NCBI GenBank assembly: GCA_964438735.1
Contig: CAYTLW010000217.1
Span: 1 to 7,057, forward strand
Length of the DNA: 7,057 nucleotides
DNA from: CAYTLW01 sp964438735
GTDB lineage: Bacteria > Myxococcota_A > UBA9042
Reading direction: 5' to 3'
Below the pieces are notes generated by a model. It did no database searches. It was not told the origin of the DNA and saw only the letters and a list, made by a program, of their open reading frames with translations. How positions within the stretch are numbered: position 1 is the first letter of the stretch; the number at the start of each line of letters is the position of its first letter. Both the position numbers and the translations under genes were made by a program. Below, in pieces: positions 1-5,836 of the stretch.

Positions 1-155
1 GCGGCGGCGGAAATAACGGCGGCGGCGGTGACGGTGGCGGCGGAAATAACGGCGGCGGCGGTGACGGCGGCGGCGGAAATAACGGCGGCGGCGGTGACGG
101 CGGCGGCGGAAATAACGGCGGCGGCGGTGACGGTGGCGGCGGAAATAACGGCGGA
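1..155 (+). repeat. 33-bp in-frame tandem repeat encoding GGGGNNGGGGD
   Basis: The landmark AAATAAC recurs at 11, 44, 77, 110 and 143, an exact 33-bp period, giving about 4.5 visible copies; the array may continue left of the window. Each unit encodes 11 residues, four Gly, Asn-Asn, four Gly, Asp. Copies are nearly identical: the codon after GAC is GGT at the GAC copies starting at 30 and 129 and GGC at those starting at 63 and 96. The period is a multiple of three, so copy-number changes keep the frame. The encoded segment is probably a flexible spacer between the missing N-terminus and the MopE-like region. Confidence 0.93.
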
Positions 156-2072
156 CTGGACTGCGAAGGCAAAGACAAGGGCAAGAAGAAGTGCCAGAAG
201 CCGTGTGGCGGCTGGGGCGCTCCCGGTTGTGGCGGCAAGTGCAAGGACGCCGACGGAGACGGCTTCGGCCCCGGCTGCAAGCCTGGTCCCGACTGCGACG
301 ACAGCAATCCGAATTTCGCGGTCGTCTGCCCCGACTGCACCAAGGGCAACTTCCCGGGCTGCGCCTGCAAGGGCATCGCGGCCAGCTGCTACGCCGGCGA
401 CCCGGCCGAGCTCGGCAAGGGCGTGTGCCAGGCGGGCGTCCAGTTGTGCAAGGACGGCTTCTGGGAGCAGTGCAAGGGCGAGGTCGGACCGACCCCCGAG
501 GTCTGCGACGGCAAGGACAATGACTGCGACGGCCTGATCGACGAGGGCGTCTTGTCGAGTTGCGGTACCTGCGATCAGAGCTGCATCGAGCAGTGCTTCG
601 GCTCCGACTGCGGCAACCCGATCGACAACTGCGATACCAACTGCAAGGGCGTCAAGACGGACGAGAAGGGCAATCTGATCCTGGATAAGGGCAAGAAAGC
701 CATCGATCTCAACTACATCTGGATCGCCAATTCGCAGGAAAACACGGTCAGCAAGCTCAACACCCAGTCCGGCATGGAGATCGGCCGCTACAAGATGTGC
801 GGCGATCCCTCGCGAACCGCGGTGGACCTGGAAGGCAACGCGTGGATCGGCTGCCGAGGCGGCGCTGCCGTGGCCCGGGTTATCAACGAGAAGAAGAACT
901 GCATCGACAAGAATGGCAACGGCAAGATCGAGACCAGCGAAGACAAGAACAACGACGGCAAGGTCACCGGCAGCGAGGTCCTGCCCTACGGCAAGGACGA
1001 GTGCCTGAAGTTCGTCGTCAAGCCGCCAGGGGTGAAGATGGCCCGCGCGGTAGGCGTGGACAAGCAGAACCACGGCTGGATCGGCGACTGGCATGGCAAG
1101 CTGTTGTGGCGGCTGCGTCCCAGCGACGGCAAGGTGGTGGGCACCTATCCCATCGGCTGCAACCCCTACGGCATCGTCGTCGACACCAAGGGCATCGTCT
1201 GGGTCGCCGGCCGCGGCTGCAAAGCCATCGTCCGCCTGGATCCCAAGACCAAGAAGGTCAACCACTACAAGGCGAACTCGAAGTTCAATCCCTACGGCAT
1301 CAACCTGGATATCTACGGCAACATCTGGACGGGCAACTGCTGTGGCCACCACGCCGCGTACAAGTTGGACACGAAGACGATGAAGTTCAGCTACGTGAAC
1401 ATGAAGCATCGACCGCGCGGCCTGGCGACCAGCATTGACGGCTACGTCTACGTGGCTGCCGACCAGACCCACTCGGTGGCGCGAATCAACGCCAAGACGA
1501 TGAAGCTCGAAGGCCACATCTCGCTCGGTAACGGCCGATTCCCCATCGGCATGGCGCTGGACTACGACGGCATGGTCTGGGCGGTCAATCAGCAGAAGGC
1601 GTCCGCGAGCAAGATCAACCCCAAGACGATGAAGGTCGTCGGCGAGTACAAGGTGGGCAAGGGGCCCTACACGTACAGCGACATGACCGGCTATACGCTG
1701 CATAACTTCACAGCGCCGCAGGGTCATTACTACGCGGTATTCGGCCTGTGCGAGGCTGATGGCACCGTGGCTGAGGACGACCCCACCACGACGACGTGGA
1801 CGGAAATCAACGTCAACGCCGACGTGCCAAAGGGCGCCTGGATCGACATCCGCTACCGCGCGGCCGACACGCCCGGCGCGCTGGAAAAGGCCGCCTGGTC
1901 CAAGCCGGCAGGTCCCTTCCCGCCCATGACCTTCCCCATCGATCTGACCAAGGGTGGCAAGAAGGTCGTCGGCACCTACCTGGAGGTCGAGGTCTTCCTG
2001 CAGGCCAGCCAGGGCAAGCAGTCTCCGATCGTGAAGACGGTCTCTGCCAAGGGCACGAAGAGCGTAAAATAG
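1..2072 (+). CDS. Secreted MopE-type metal-binding / seven-repeat beta-propeller protein (5' end missing)
   Basis: The reading frame is open from the left edge (first full codon at 3) to TAG at 2070-2072, giving 689 visible residues. The start and presumed signal peptide lie outside the window, and the internal ATG at 423 is not the start because Cys-rich coding continues upstream of it. Visible residues 1-52 are a Gly/Asn/Asp repeat. Residues 54-190 are Cys-rich with the MopE-like signatures DADGDGFG (about 82), DCDD (about 98) and EVCDGKDNDCDGLIDE (166-181), known from putative Ca/Cu-binding surface proteins. Residues about 236-555 hold seven repeats of the type NPYGIxxDxxGxxWxxxxxxxxxxRLDPKTKK, resembling the virginiamycin B lyase/NHL propeller fold. 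Two EF-hand-type loops (302-325) sit in the second repeat. Residues about 561-689 are a beta-rich C-terminal domain of unknown role. Lyase catalytic residues could not be assigned, so a binding or scaffold role is more likely than an enzymatic one. An exported or surface location is inferred from the Cys-rich, low-complexity architecture. Confidence 0.88.
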   Translation, partial: GGGNNGGGGDGGGGNNGGGGDGGGGNNGGGGDGGGGNNGGGGDGGGGNNGGLDCEGKDKGKKKCQKPCGGWGAPGCGGKCKDADGDGFGPGCKPGPDCDDSNPNFAVVCPDCTKGNFPGCACKGIAASCYAGDPAELGKGVCQAGVQLCKDGFWEQCKGEVGPTPEVCDGKDNDCDGLIDEGVLSSCGTCDQSCIEQCFGSDCGNPIDNCDTNCKGVKTDEKGNLILDKGKKAIDLNYIWIANSQENTVSKLNTQSGMEIGRYKMCGDPSRTAVDLEGNAWIGCRGGAAVARVINEKKNCIDKNGNGKIETSEDKNNDGKVTGSEVLPYGKDECLKFVVKPPGVKMARAVGVDKQNHGWIGDWHGKLLWRLRPSDGKVVGTYPIGCNPYGIVVDTKGIVWVAGRGCKAIVRLDPKTKKVNHYKANSKFNPYGINLDIYGNIWTGNCCGHHAAYKLDTKTMKFSYVNMKHRPRGLATSIDGYVYVAADQTHSVARINAKTMKLEGHISLGNGRFPIGMALDYDGMVWAVNQQKASASKINPKTMKVVGEYKVGKGPYTYSDMTGYTLHNFTAPQGHYYAVFGLCEADGTVAEDDPTTTTWTEINVNADVPKGAWIDIRYRAADTPGALEKAAWSKPAGPFPPMTFPIDLTKGGKKVVGTYLEVEVFLQASQGKQSPIVKTVSAKGTKSVK
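906..977 (+). other. Two back-to-back EF-hand-type calcium loops inside the propeller
   Basis: The 12-residue loops DKNGNGKIETSE (906-941) and DKNNDGKVTGSE (942-977) follow one another with no residue between them. Both have acidic or Asn ligands at loop positions 1, 3 and 5, Gly at 6, a hydrophobic residue at 8 and Glu at 12, the canonical EF-hand pattern. Cysteines lie on either side of the insertion (codon at 900 and codon near 1000) and could close it as a disulfide-bounded excursion. Calcium binding is inferred from the pattern. The EF helices are absent, so this resembles dockerin-type or isolated loops rather than a classic EF hand. Confidence 0.75.
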
Positions 2073-2091
2073 CCAGGTTGGGCCATCTACG

Positions 2092-2126
2092 CATCAAGGC
2101 ATCATTGCCGAAACATCAAGGCATCA
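2092..2126 (+). repeat. 13-bp direct repeat CATCAAGGCATCA, two copies
   Basis: Identical copies lie at 2092-2104 and 2114-2126, with a start-to-start distance of 22 bp, just after the stop of the propeller gene. The first copy leads into a short hairpin (GGCA/TGCC, 2098-2109). The second forms the left arm of the larger terminator-like hairpin. The arrangement may be a small local duplication. Confidence 0.6.
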
Positions 2127-2148
2127 ACTGCAGTTGGTGACGCCTTTT
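2118..2148 (+). terminator. Probable Rho-independent terminator of the propeller gene
   Basis: AAGGCATCAAC at 2118-2128 can pair with 2133-2146 across a TGCA loop. The inner stem has seven pairs including one T-G wobble. It is followed by a three-base bulge (ACG, 2140-2142) and then four outer pairs (AAGG with CCTT). The 3' arm ends in TTTT (2145-2148). It lies 46 bp after the stop codon. The bulge and the short T tract make it a moderate rather than strong terminator. Confidence 0.5.
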
Positions 2149-2175
2149 GAGGTGTGCTGGAGGGAATCGTTCGGC

Positions 2176-2204
2176 CTCGCGCATGCATGCGCGAGCGCGC
2201 GCTC
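2176..2204. promoter_or_regulatory. Overlapping perfect palindromes, possible operator or cruciform site
   Basis: Positions 2176-2195 are a perfect 20-bp palindrome (half-site CTCGCGCATG). It overlaps by three bases a perfect 12-bp palindrome at 2193-2204 (half-site GAGCGC). The core 2178-2193 alternates pyrimidine and purine without a break, and so does 2195-2202, so the site could form a cruciform or Z-DNA. It lies about 40-65 bp upstream of the candidate -35 box of the next gene, suitable for a dimeric regulator. That regulatory role is inference; the symmetry is directly visible. Confidence 0.5.
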
Positions 2205-2241
2205 CCGGGTACGCGATCAGATCGGTATCAGGTGGGTCGAC

Positions 2242-2270
2242 TTGCGAGCCGGGCATGAGAGACATACGAT
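2242..2270 (+). promoter_or_regulatory. Candidate sigma-70-type promoter for the 817-residue protein gene
   Basis: TTGCGA (2242-2247, 4 of 6 matches to TTGACA) is separated by exactly 17 bp from TACGAT (2265-2270, 4 of 6 matches to TATAAT). Transcription from it would start near 2277 and leave a leader of about 40 bases. Its position after the terminator-like hairpin and before the ribosome binding site fits. Partial matches like this also arise by chance, so this is only a candidate. Confidence 0.33.
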
Positions 2271-2306
2271 CCCGGCCTGCCGATCCAAGAATCGGGTTGC
2301 GGAAAC

Positions 2307-2316
2307 AGGGGGGGAG
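2307..2316 (+). promoter_or_regulatory. G-rich ribosome binding site for the gene at 2319
   Basis: The tract AGGGGGGGAG ends 2 bases before ATG at 2319. Pairing can use AGGGG near 2307-2311, about 7 bases from the start, or GGGAG at 2312-2316, which is unusually close. The tract supports ATG 2319 as the start, and that start also gives a complete signal peptide. Confidence 0.6.
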
Positions 2317-2318
2317 TC

Positions 2319-4772
2319 ATGGTGAAGGCAATCTGCGGCAATGTGCTGCGACTTGGGATTCTGACAGCGGTTGCGCTGGCATTCGTGGCGCTTGCTGTGC
2401 CCCAACAGGGACACGCAAAGACTCCTGACACCGCGTTGCTCGAGGGCACGCTACACGCCACAGGTGGCGGTCCTGTGGCCGACGGCCAGTATGTGATCAC
2501 CTACGCGCTGTATACCGCGGCCAAGGGCGGCAGCCCGATCTGGAAGGAGGGGCCCGTCTCCCAGGGCATCGCGGGCGGTCGCTTCGTGCGCACGTTGGGC
2601 GCGCAGAAGCCGCTGACGGCAGCGGTCCTGGGCAATACCGGCAAGCTCTGGCTGGGTTTGACCGTGGCGCCCGATCCGGAGCTGCCCCGCACACCGCTGG
2701 CCTCGGTGCTATTTGCCAAGCAGGCCGATCTGGCCGCCAACCTGGCCTGTTCGGGCTGCATCAAGGCCGGTCACCTGGCCACTGGCTCGGTGAGCGCGAC
2801 CAAAGTGAGCTTCACCTATGCCGGCTCCAAGACCAAGGGCGGACCGGCGAATTCCGCCGTCAATCTCGCGTGCACCGCCTGCGTCAGCGTCGGCGAGATG
2901 AAGTTCGACAAGGACGTCGACCTGGGCGGCAACGCGCTCAAAGCGACCAAGTTGACGGCCCCCACCATCGCCGGCGGCACGATCTCGGCCACGACCTTCC
3001 TGGGCAATGGCAGCAAGCTGACCGGCATCAAGATCCCCAGCGGCGAGTGCAAGGTGAAGGGCGAGGTGGTCAAGGGCATCAACGCCGACGGCACGTTGAA
3101 GTGCGTCAAGGCGATGGATCCCGCCAACCTGCCCCCTGACGGCATCGACGAGATCAGCAACGGCCTGATCGCCAATCAGTTCATCGACGAGGCCAAGATC
3201 AGCAAGCCGGTGCCGATCCCCGATAACAACCCGACCGGCGTGGCCAGCGAGATTCAGTTCCCCGACATTGGCATCGCCCAGAAGCTGGACGTCTGGCTGA
3301 ACATCTCGAACTCGGACATCAAGTCGGTCACCGTGACGCTCTTCGACCCCAACAATGTCAAGTACGTGCTCTACAACAAGGGCAAGACCGGCAAAACGCT
3401 GGCCGCCATCTACCCGAGCCAGGCCAAGCCTGTCTCCGGCAACCTGCTCACCTGGGTGGGCAAGAACCCCAAGGGCAAGTGGCGCCTGCTGGTGACCGAT
3501 ACCAAGTTCCTGAACAACGCCAAGGACGGCGCCATCAACGGCTGGGGTGTGAAGATCCAGACCCTGTCGAACCAGAAGATCCAGGTCAACGGCAACACCA
3601 TCATCAACAAGAACCTGCTCACCAAAGGTGACGGCGAGGTCGAGAAGAAGATGAAGGTCGGCGGCGACATGGAGATCGGCGGCAACATCACCTCCAAGGG
3701 CGCCTTGAAGGTCAACGGCCAGGACCTGGATCCGGCCATCAACGCCCGCAATCGCAAGATCTCCATGGTCATCGCGGTGCGCGACCCGTCCTACTGCCCC
3801 AAGGGCTTCAACGTGGAGAAGCACTCCGATCTGCGCGGCTCCAACGCCTACGTCTACACGACCATCAACCGCTACGGCGTGTGGTTCGGCGCCATGAACA
3901 GCCCGAGTTACGGCCAGGTGCATAACTACACCGGCTTCAACTACAACAACGTCAACAGCGGCAAGGGTGCCCATTGCTGGAAGACCTGGGACGCGCCCAG
4001 CGGCCGCGGTCACATCGCCATGTGGACACCCTATGGCAACGGCAGCCAGTGCCCGACCGGCTACACGTGGATTCCACGCGCCCACATCCAGGGCAACAAC
4101 AGCTGGTGGTACACCATGGCCAGCAACGCCGGCGTGTATCTCGGCTACATCGATACCTGGTCGTATGGCTGCACAAGCTACGATGGTGGCGGTTGCCAGC
4201 GACAGAACTACACCAGCCACGCCTCTGGCGTCTGCTTCAAGGTCTACGGCGTCACCGAGGAGCCCAAGTACCAGAACGGCGTCTACCCGGTCATGATCGG
4301 TCTGCACAAGGACCCGAATGAATGTCCCAAGGGCTGGAATATCAAGCCGACTACGAGCCTCGACGGCAGCAACGGCTACCTGTACAGCGTCTTCACCGAG
4401 ACCTCCTCCATCGTCGGCGGACGGCATGACTGGTGGTACACCGGGCGCACCTACTCGCAGGTCCACTACCACTACAGCCACGTCAAGTGGACGTGCTGGA
4501 AGTACCTGCCCGTCACCGGGCGGCCCTATTTCCACCTGCGCACCACCCACTACACCAACAACTGCCCACCAGGCTTCATGAAGTTCTCGGCCAGCAACCT
4601 CAAGGGGTGGAACGGCAACGGCTACATCCAGGGAACGCAGGCGCGGTTGTATATGGGCGGGCTCAACAGCTGGGCTCATGCCGACCACCAGGACGGGCAG
4701 ATCTCTCACAACTTCACCAGCCATGTGAACGCCAAGGTCTGTCTGAAGCTGGAGAACGTCATCGACAACTGA
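2319..4772 (+). CDS. Exported modular surface protein: PVADG module, tail-fibre-like region, P-domain-like sandwich, four CPxG/CxK modules
   Basis: The protein has 817 residues. Residues 1-33 form a Sec signal peptide with a hydrophobic core (ILTAVALAFVALAV) and likely cleavage after GHA. Residues about 38-135 form a beta-rich module with GPVADGQYVITYALY and a closing ELPRTPLASVLFAKQAD, a pattern common at the N-terminus of surface proteins in this kind of bacterium. Two NLACxxC(I/V) motifs follow (Cys 144/147 and 185/188). FLGNGSKLTGI (about 230-240) is a tail-fibre-like motif. Residues about 300-418 resemble the P (proprotein convertase) domain, with GKWRLLVTD (Trp388) and GWGVKI (Trp409). 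Residues about 418-482 are a Gly/Asn-rich stalk. Residues about 482-812 are four Cys/aromatic modules. No catalytic domain is visible, so adhesion or ligand binding is the best guess. The next gene begins 35 bp downstream. The gene appears intact; no membrane anchor or sorting signal is visible at its C-terminus. Confidence 0.9.
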   Translation: MVKAICGNVLRLGILTAVALAFVALAVPQQGHAKTPDTALLEGTLHATGGGPVADGQYVITYALYTAAKGGSPIWKEGPVSQGIAGGRFVRTLGAQKPLTAAVLGNTGKLWLGLTVAPDPELPRTPLASVLFAKQADLAANLACSGCIKAGHLATGSVSATKVSFTYAGSKTKGGPANSAVNLACTACVSVGEMKFDKDVDLGGNALKATKLTAPTIAGGTISATTFLGNGSKLTGIKIPSGECKVKGEVVKGINADGTLKCVKAMDPANLPPDGIDEISNGLIANQFIDEAKISKPVPIPDNNPTGVASEIQFPDIGIAQKLDVWLNISNSDIKSVTVTLFDPNNVKYVLYNKGKTGKTLAAIYPSQAKPVSGNLLTWVGKNPKGKWRLLVTDTKFLNNAKDGAINGWGVKIQTLSNQKIQVNGNTIINKNLLTKGDGEVEKKMKVGGDMEIGGNITSKGALKVNGQDLDPAINARNRKISMVIAVRDPSYCPKGFNVEKHSDLRGSNAYVYTTINRYGVWFGAMNSPSYGQVHNYTGFNYNNVNSGKGAHCWKTWDAPSGRGHIAMWTPYGNGSQCPTGYTWIPRAHIQGNNSWWYTMASNAGVYLGYIDTWSYGCTSYDGGGCQRQNYTSHASGVCFKVYGVTEEPKYQNGVYPVMIGLHKDPNECPKGWNIKPTTSLDGSNGYLYSVFTETSSIVGGRHDWWYTGRTYSQVHYHYSHVKWTCWKYLPVTGRPYFHLRTTHYTNNCPPGFMKFSASNLKGWNGNGYIQGTQARLYMGGLNSWAHADHQDGQISHNFTSHVNAKVCLKLENVIDN
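3762..4757 (+). repeat. Four divergent tandem protein modules, CPxG(F/Y/W)...C(W/F/L)K
   Basis: Within the 817-residue protein a module recurs four times. Each has Cys-Pro-x-Gly-aromatic at its start and Cys-(Trp/Phe/Leu)-Lys at its end. The paired cysteines are 493/553, 578/639, 669/726 and 749/808, giving spacings of 60, 61, 57 and 59 residues. Module starts are 85, 91 and 80 residues apart. Shared inner features are (L/I)xG(S/N/W)N about 15 residues after the first Cys and an HNYT-, QNYTSH-, HYHYSH- or HNFTSH-like element just before the last Cys. Module 2 has an extra cysteine pair (618/626). The fixed spacing suggests one disulfide per module. I do not recognise the fold by name. Confidence 0.85.
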
Positions 4773-4807
4773 GCGGTCCTCGCGGCCGACGGATTGGAAC
4801 AAGCAAT

Positions 4808-5836
4808 ATGCGCAAACCGGTCGTGTTGATCACGGGCGCCTGCGGCGAAATGGGCCACGGGCTGATCGAGACCCTTGCGGAACGCGGCGACACGGACATC
4901 GTGGCGCTCGACCTGCGCCCGCCGCCGGAGGAGCTGCGCCGCAAATGCCGCTCGGTCATTGTCGGCGACATCCTGGACAAGGGGTTGCTGGCCCGTTTTG
5001 CCAGCGAGTACGAGGTCGACACGATCTTCCACCTGGCGGCGTTGCTGAGTACGCGCGCGGAGTACACCCCGCTGGCGGCGCACAAGGTGAACGTGGGCGG
5101 CACGCTCAATCTATTTCAACTGGCCAACGAGCAAGGGCGCCAACATGGCCGGCCGGTGCGCTTTCTCTTCCCCAGCTCCATCGCCGTCTTCGGCTTGCCG
5201 GACCTGGAGACCAAGGCGAGCCAGACGGTGCGCGAGTTCGACTGGAATACGCCGACCACCATGTACGGCTGCAACAAGCTCTATTGCGAGCATATCGGCC
5301 GCTACATGGCCGATCACTATCGACAACTGGACGCCAACCGGCTGCCGAGTTCGGTCGACTTCCGGGCCCTGCGCTTCCCTGGCCTGATCAGCGCGGTGAC
5401 CGTGCCCAGCGGCGGCACCAGCGATTTCGCGCCCGAGATGGTGCACGCGGCGGCCCAGGGCAAGTCCTACGACTGCTTCGTGCGCGAGGACGCAGCGATT
5501 CCCTTCATGGCCATGGTGGATGGCATCCAGGCGCTGGTCGACCTTGCGCACGCGCCGCCAGAAGCGCTGACGCAGCGGGTCTACAACATCGACTCGTTCA
5601 GCCTCGATGCGGGACAGATCGCCGGCAAGATGCGCGCCGCATTCCCCGGCGCGCAGATTCGTTTCGAGCCGGATACGGCGCGGGCTGCCATCGTCGACAG
5701 CTGGCCGGCCCGCGTGGACGACGCGCCCGCTCGCAAAGACTGGGGCTGGTTGCCCCAATATGACGAGAGCACCGCCTTCGAGGAGCACCTGATCCCGCTG
5801 ATCGCGCGGCGATACGCCGACGGTGGCGCGGTGTGA
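4808..5836 (+). CDS. Short-chain (extended SDR) NAD-dependent L-threonine 3-dehydrogenase-type oxidoreductase
   Basis: The protein has 342 residues and no signal peptide, so it is cytoplasmic. The frame is open far upstream inside the previous gene, but ATG 4808 is chosen because the Rossmann strand begins there (VVLITGACGEMG, with Gly 10, 13 and 16). Its Shine-Dalgarno is weak (GGA at 4796-4798). The active-site pattern of the extended SDR family is present: Ser123/124 in PSSIAVFG, and Tyr153 and Lys157 in YGCNK. Elements typical of SDR-type threonine dehydrogenases are RFPGLIS (189-195), GGTSDFAPEM (from 202), RVYNI and DSWPARVDD...ARKDWGW (297-314). Family members oxidise L-threonine to 2-amino-3-ketobutyrate with NAD+; a CoA ligase then gives glycine and acetyl-CoA. 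No such ligase is in the window. It is slightly longer than the usual roughly 310-320 residues. A general epimerase or dehydratase is the alternative, less likely given the DSWP...DWGW tail. Confidence 0.87.
   Translation: MRKPVVLITGACGEMGHGLIETLAERGDTDIVALDLRPPPEELRRKCRSVIVGDILDKGLLARFASEYEVDTIFHLAALLSTRAEYTPLAAHKVNVGGTLNLFQLANEQGRQHGRPVRFLFPSSIAVFGLPDLETKASQTVREFDWNTPTTMYGCNKLYCEHIGRYMADHYRQLDANRLPSSVDFRALRFPGLISAVTVPSGGTSDFAPEMVHAAAQGKSYDCFVREDAAIPFMAMVDGIQALVDLAHAPPEALTQRVYNIDSFSLDAGQIAGKMRAAFPGAQIRFEPDTARAAIVDSWPARVDDAPARKDWGWLPQYDESTAFEEHLIPLIARRYADGGAV

Noticed and set aside
28..537. A + strand frame reading ITAAAVTAAAE repeats from the minisatellite
   Set aside because: It is another frame of the repeat. 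The frame with the MopE motifs is open across the whole region and continues to 2072.
709..1680. Assignment of the propeller as an active virginiamycin B lyase
   Set aside because: Only fold-level repeat similarity is visible. Catalytic residues could not be matched, and the MopE-like head and calcium loops fit a surface protein better than an antibiotic-inactivating enzyme.
2134..2428. Small + strand frames in the gap before the 817-residue protein (2134-2325 and 2147-2428)
   Set aside because: They cross the palindromes and promoter region, have no good ribosome binding site or recognisable content, and run into the signal-peptide coding region in another frame.
4774..4789. Weak hairpin (GGTC/GGCC) between the surface protein and dehydrogenase genes
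   Set aside because: It has only about five pairs with a wobble and no T tract, so it does not qualify as a terminator.
2709..4802. A 697-codon open frame on the - strand opposite the 817-residue protein
   Set aside because: It is rich in Val, Ala, Asp, Gly and Leu with no recognisable motif, as expected for the antisense shadow of a high-GC gene. The + strand frame has a signal peptide, motifs and conserved cysteines.
4433..4807. N-terminal extension of the dehydrogenase frame into the upstream gene
   Set aside because: The extension is a shadow of the 817-residue protein and ends exactly where a normal Rossmann start begins at ATG 4808.
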